DNA of 7,813 nucleotides, from positions 1 through 7,813 of the forward strand of contig DDLS01000146.1 of assembly GCA_002340255.1 (NCBI GenBank). Reading direction: 5' to 3'. Made by a program: the position numbers and the translations under genes. Shown piece after piece: positions 4,846 to 7,813 of this stretch; the first letter of the stretch is position 1, and every line of letters begins with the position of its first letter. This DNA comes from Cyanobacteria bacterium UBA2566. Its GTDB lineage: Bacteria; Cyanobacteriota; Cyanobacteriia; Cyanobacteriales; Desertifilaceae. The notes beneath the pieces were generated by a model. It made no database searches. It was not told the DNA's origin and worked only from the letters and a program-made list of their open reading frames with translations.

Positions 4846-6075
4846 CTATTTTAACAATAAGAAACTGACTTGTAAACAGCCAACGATTGCCCCTAATATT
4901 CCACCTAAGTTTACAATGGCTTGTAATTCACTGCGGACAATTCCATTAATCGCCATTTCCAAATTAGCGGGAGAGGTTGCATTAACGCGGTCAATAATCA
5001 CCTGATCGATATCTAAAATGGGAATAACTTGGGCAATAATCAATTCCATATCTTTTTCTAAGTAGCGGTCTAAAACTAGCGCCAGTTCTTGGCTAACAAT
5101 TTCTAAGGAGGATTGCATAATGCTCGAATTTTGCAGCCGAGTTAAGATCAAGGTCGCAATATTTTCCCAGTTAATGGAGTTACCTAAGCCTTGAATTAAG
5201 TCCGATCCTCGTTCTTGTAAATAAATTCTGACACTGTGCCGGATATTTTTACGCAGTTGCCGCACGGTGAGAACGGGTAAATTTTGTAGGGAAAGACTTT
5301 GTAACCATTGTTTGATCTTATGCTGAATCCCTAAAGCATCTATGAGTTCTTTTATTTTTTGGTTAGCTTCTTCCCGTTCATCTAAACAATAGTTACGGAG
5401 ACGATGTAAGGCGTTTTTCAGCCCGAGGAGGTTGGCAACTACCCAATAGGTGCCGCTGGTTTTTTCTCGAAACCCTTCGTCAATGATTTGAATATTGTAG
5501 TCAGTGAGAAAGTCTATCAGGGCTTGGCGAATGGTATTCGGGGGACAGACAACATGAAAGAGCCATTCACACAGCGATCGCGCCTGAACTTCCGTTAAAC
5601 TAAAATCTAACAAGACTTGATCGAAGATATGATTAATCTGGTCTTCGAGAAAATCTTCTCGACGAGCTAACACCCGAATTAAGCGCGGTAGGGATTGACC
5701 GAGTAAATCTTTGAGGATGCCAGCAAGAATTTTAATCGTTTTTTGCTCTTTGTCTGCCTCTAGCTGCTTTAAGGCTAACTGGAGTAACCAAAGAATAGCC
5801 GATTGAGTGCGCTCGGTTTGTAATAAGCGACGGGCTAAATTTTGCAGTTCCGTAGGGGTGAGCAAAGACCCCATGATCGTATCTGCAACTCTCTGAGCTA
5901 ACCGTCCTTGGTTACTGGGAATTAAACCGGGAGTAAAGGGGAGTTTCCGTTTACCAATATAAATCGCTCGATAGGGGCGAAAGAGCATTTTAATAGCTAA
6001 ATCATTGGTGAAATAGCCAATAATGCCACCAGCAATGGGAGGAGTGATGTATATCCAAAGATCTAGAAAACGCAA
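4846..6075 (-). CDS. DUF445 / UPF0754 family membrane protein
   Basis: A 409-residue protein of the DUF445 (UPF0754, YheB-like) family, whose function is unknown. It has an N-terminal membrane segment (about 6-31) running into the conserved GYFTNDLAIKMLFRPY (20-35) and LPFTPGLIPSNQGRLA (45-60). A long, charged, mostly helical central region follows, with a second hydrophobic segment at the C-terminus (about 386-408). This is the usual layout for the family, with both ends in the membrane and the middle in solution. The start is TTG. It is the only plausible start codon between an in-frame TGA (6093-6091) and the conserved N-terminal segment, and the next ATG (codon 30) would remove that segment. 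No Shine-Dalgarno is visible. It begins 8 bp after the menG stop codon, so translational coupling is likely. Confidence 0.9.
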   Translation of the reverse strand: MRFLDLWIYITPPIAGGIIGYFTNDLAIKMLFRPYRAIYIGKRKLPFTPGLIPSNQGRLAQRVADTIMGSLLTPTELQNLARRLLQTERTQSAILWLLQLALKQLEADKEQKTIKILAGILKDLLGQSLPRLIRVLARREDFLEDQINHIFDQVLLDFSLTEVQARSLCEWLFHVVCPPNTIRQALIDFLTDYNIQIIDEGFREKTSGTYWVVANLLGLKNALHRLRNYCLDEREEANQKIKELIDALGIQHKIKQWLQSLSLQNLPVLTVRQLRKNIRHSVRIYLQERGSDLIQGLGNSINWENIATLILTRLQNSSIMQSSLEIVSQELALVLDRYLEKDMELIIAQVIPILDIDQVIIDRVNATSPANLEMAINGIVRSELQAIVNLGGILGAIVGCLQVSFLLLK

Positions 6076-6083
6076 GGCTAAGA

Positions 6084-6770
6084 CTAGGAATCAACAGATT
6101 TGGTAGCGACCAATACTCCCATCATACCGCCTGCGATCGGATAATGAACAGCATGGGTAAATCCAGCTTGGTAGGCCAGGTCAACTTGTTCGAGGCCAAG
6201 GGGAAAACGCTGGAGACTGGGGATAATGTACGCATATTCTTCTGTGAGTCCTTGTTGTTGGGCGTAAGGAACGACAATTTGATTCAGATACCACTGTTGA
6301 AATTGCTCGAGTAGGAGTTGGTTGGGACGATGGAAGTCCAGGATGGCAGCCGTTGCACCGGGCTTGAGGACACGATGGAGTTCTTGTAAGGCTTGGGGAA
6401 TGCTGGAGACGTTGCGGAGTCCATAGCCCATGGTGGCAGCATTAAAGGTGCGATCGCTGAAGGGAAGATCGAGGACATCTGCTTCCATCCACTCGATGGG
6501 AGTCCAGGTATAGTGATTTTGGGCGATCGCCAGCAAATTCTGACAAAAATCCACCCCATACACTTGACCACTAGATCCCACTTGTCGAGCTAATAACCGC
6601 GTCAGATCGCCACTTCCACAGCACAGATCGATCGCCACCGAGCCGGGTTTGGCTCCACTCCACTGAACCGTCATTTGTTTCCAAATGCGATGTTGCCCTA
6701 AACTGAACCAGTCGTTCATCTGGTCATAAACTGGAGCAATACGATTAAAGATATCCTGAACCTGAGGCAT
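6084..6770 (-). CDS. menG: Demethylphylloquinone methyltransferase (MenG/UbiE family)
   Basis: A 228-residue class I SAM-dependent methyltransferase of the UbiE/MenG family. In cyanobacteria this enzyme adds the ring methyl in the last steps of phylloquinone (vitamin K1) synthesis, the quinone of photosystem I. The family signature YDQMNDWFSLGQHRIW is at 15-30. SAM-binding motif I is AIDLCCGSGDLT (46-57), with acidic Asp74 in YGVDF, then EADVLDLPF (96-104), GYGLRN (115-120) and RVLKPGA (133-139). The length matches cyanobacterial members. An in-frame TGA two codons upstream fixes the ATG at 6770; there is no Shine-Dalgarno. The 114-bp spacer before it holds a heptamer array and a C-rich tract, so it is probably not tightly linked to the response regulator gene upstream. 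Many databases would call it ubiE. Confidence 0.93.
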   Translation of the reverse strand: MPQVQDIFNRIAPVYDQMNDWFSLGQHRIWKQMTVQWSGAKPGSVAIDLCCGSGDLTRLLARQVGSSGQVYGVDFCQNLLAIAQNHYTWTPIEWMEADVLDLPFSDRTFNAATMGYGLRNVSSIPQALQELHRVLKPGATAAILDFHRPNQLLLEQFQQWYLNQIVVPYAQQQGLTEEYAYIIPSLQRFPLGLEQVDLAYQAGFTHAVHYPIAGGMMGVLVATKSVDS

Positions 6771-6782
6771 GAGTCATTGAAA

Positions 6783-6824
6783 GGCAATAGGTAATAGGCA
6801 ATAGGCAATAGGTAGTGGATAATA
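6783..6824 (+). repeat. Tandem heptamer array, six units of GGCAATA/GGTAATA type
   Basis: Six consecutive 7-bp units: GGCAATA, GGTAATA, GGCAATA, GGCAATA, then the diverged GGTAGTG and GATAATA. This is the short-tandem-repeat type common in filamentous cyanobacteria. It lies 12 bp upstream of the menG start codon, within the likely menG leader or promoter region. Confidence 0.8.
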
Positions 6825-6850
6825 GGGAAATCATTCAGAAGTCTCCGTGT

Positions 6851-6885
6851 CCCCGTGTCTCCCTATCCCCCATTCCCCCATCCCC
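6851..6885. repeat. C-rich tract at the response regulator stop codon; G-quadruplex-prone on the minus strand
   Basis: C runs at 6851-6854, 6861-6863, 6867-6871, 6875-6879 and 6882-6885 with spacers of 2 to 6 bases. The minus strand, which is the coding strand of the response regulator, has five G runs. The last base of the TAG stop belongs to the first run. The part at 6862-6884 is nearly identical to positions 1-24. Confidence 0.65.
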
Positions 6886-7736
6886 TAACCCATGGCAGCA
6901 ATAAGCAAACCTACAAGTTGGGCAGAGGTATGAATAGAAATTTTTTCTTCCTCGCTCAGATTATACGCTTGCGTCCATTGTAGGGAAAGCAGAGCTAAGA
7001 GTTTTTGCTGATAGTAGATGGGCATAGCCAGATGGGCCTTAATCGGGCCATCAGCAAGTTCTGAATATTGAAGGGTAGCCGAAGATAAAGCTTCTTGAGT
7101 TAAGGCATCCGTACTTAAGTCAAGAAGCTCATCAGTACTGCTATAACGACCCACAGGAGAAGCTAATCCACCATCTTTAATAATTTGCAGGATACACCCT
7201 TGAGTTTCAAAGGCTTGAGCAAATACTTCGGCGATCGCCCCTAAAGCAGTCTCTAACTCTTGAGACTCTTCAGTTAACTTGACTAAAGTCGAGAGCAGTA
7301 GGGTTTGAGACTCACAAGCTTCTAACTCTTCCGTGCGCTGTTTAAGCAGATCGTAGGTTTGAGCCGCTCGATCAACTACTCCCTTTAATTCTGTCGGGTC
7401 CCAAGGCTTCGTAATATATTTATAAACCTGGCCGGAATTAATCGCTTCTACCAGATCTTCCACATCCGTAAACCCAGTCAGAATAATCCGCATGGTATTC
7501 GGATATTGTTCGACTGTCTGACTCAGGAACTCCGTACCCTTCATTTGGGGCATTCGCTGGTCAGAGATAATAACTGCCACTTCCCCTTCTGTGGCTAACA
7601 CATTGAGCGCGTCTGCTCCACTTTCAGCTTTCGACACCTGAAATTCACGCCGAAAGGTTCGGTAAAGCAAGTCCAAATTATCCGGTTCATCATCTACGAC
7701 GAGCATTTTTGGCTTTTTCCGTCGGCTCATACTCAT
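6885..7736 (-). CDS. Response regulator with receiver domain and C-terminal GAF-like domain
   Basis: A 283-residue two-component-type regulator. The receiver domain (about 10-128) is complete: acidic pair Asp15-Asp16 in VVDDEPDN, phosphoacceptor Asp59 in SDQRMP, Thr87 in ILTG and Lys110 in ITKPW. A short helical linker (about 128-150) is probably a coiled coil. It leads to a GAF-like domain (about 150-281) with the pattern GCILQII...HLAMPIYYQQKLLALLSLQW. No DNA-binding, histidine kinase, GGDEF or HD-GYP output domain is present, so the output may be through the GAF domain or a partner protein. The longest reading starts with TTG at 7757. The ATG at 7736 (MSMSRRKKPK) fits the usual family start better; the ATG at 7730 is equally possible. 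No cognate kinase gene is in the window. The ligand and partner are unknown. Confidence 0.88.
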   Translation of the reverse strand: MSMSRRKKPKMLVVDDEPDNLDLLYRTFRREFQVSKAESGADALNVLATEGEVAVIISDQRMPQMKGTEFLSQTVEQYPNTMRIILTGFTDVEDLVEAINSGQVYKYITKPWDPTELKGVVDRAAQTYDLLKQRTEELEACESQTLLLSTLVKLTEESQELETALGAIAEVFAQAFETQGCILQIIKDGGLASPVGRYSSTDELLDLSTDALTQEALSSATLQYSELADGPIKAHLAMPIYYQQKLLALLSLQWTQAYNLSEEEKISIHTSAQLVGLLIAAMG

Positions 7737-7756
7737 AATTAGGGAACTAGTGGGCA

Positions 7757-7785
7757 ATTGAGACCAGAACTGAGCAACTGGTCAA
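7757..7785 (-). promoter_or_regulatory. Dyad with weak promoter-like boxes upstream of the response regulator
   Basis: GACCAG (7762-7767) and CTGGTC (7778-7783) are perfect inverted copies with a 10-base spacer. On the minus strand TTGACC (7785-7780) could be a -35 box, with a poor -10 (CTCAAT, 7762-7757) after 17 bases. The dyad overlaps both boxes, so it could be an operator, but the promoter match is weak. Confidence 0.25.
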
Positions 7786-7813
7786 TCTTAATCTTGACAT
7801 CCACCCCTGCCTA

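Noticed and set aside
6284..6593. ORFs in both orientations within menG
   Set aside because: They overlap the conserved methyltransferase core and look like frame shadows.
6783..6885. CRISPR-like array
   Set aside because: The units are contiguous 7-bp repeats and C runs with no spacers of CRISPR length, and no cas genes are present.
7794..7799. TTGACA on the plus strand at the window end, a perfect -35 box
   Set aside because: Any -10 and the gene it would serve lie outside the window, so it cannot be judged.

Overview
The window looks like chromosomal DNA of a cyanobacterium. The octamer GCGATCGC (HIP1) occurs 13 times in 7.8 kb by my reading. The genes include a MenG/UbiE-type methyltransferase of the cyanobacterial phylloquinone pathway, a UPF0754/DUF445 membrane protein and a Uma2-family protein, and the spacers carry heptamer repeats of the GGTAATA type. 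Together these suggest a filamentous, repeat-rich lineage, but the species cannot be fixed from the sequence.

Layout. A plus-strand acetolactate synthase-type enzyme (41-1678) opens the window directly behind a C-rich tract. A repeat-bearing spacer follows, then a minus-strand pair: a Uma2-family PD-(D/E)XK protein (2370-2951) and, downstream of it, a small retropepsin-like aspartic protease (1855-2274). A plus-strand ComEA-like helix-hairpin-helix protein (3103-3681) overlaps the end of minus-strand signal peptidase I (3668-4240) by 14 bp. The rest of the window is all on the minus strand. In transcription order it is a receiver-GAF response regulator (7736-6885), menG/ubiE (6770-6084), a DUF445 membrane protein (6075-4846), an allophanate-hydrolase C-domain/GGCT-like protein (4800-4393), and lepB. 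Spacing is tight only from menG to DUF445 (8 bp, TTG start) and from DUF445 to the GGCT-like gene (45 bp).

Most genes are housekeeping or common cyanobacterial types: quinone biosynthesis, protein export, carbon metabolism and signalling. They do not form one obvious pathway. The most distinctive material lies between genes. The protease-Uma2 pair is bracketed by two outward-pointing copies of a composite repeat (a TAGCGC hairpin followed by GGNAATA heptamers). Two nearly identical C-rich tracts, G-quadruplex-prone on the opposite strand, abut the start codon of the synthase and the stop codon of the response regulator. A 22-bp perfect palindrome sits upstream of lepB. No rRNA, tRNA, CRISPR array, transposase or phage gene was seen, and no gene-free stretch exceeds 300 bp.
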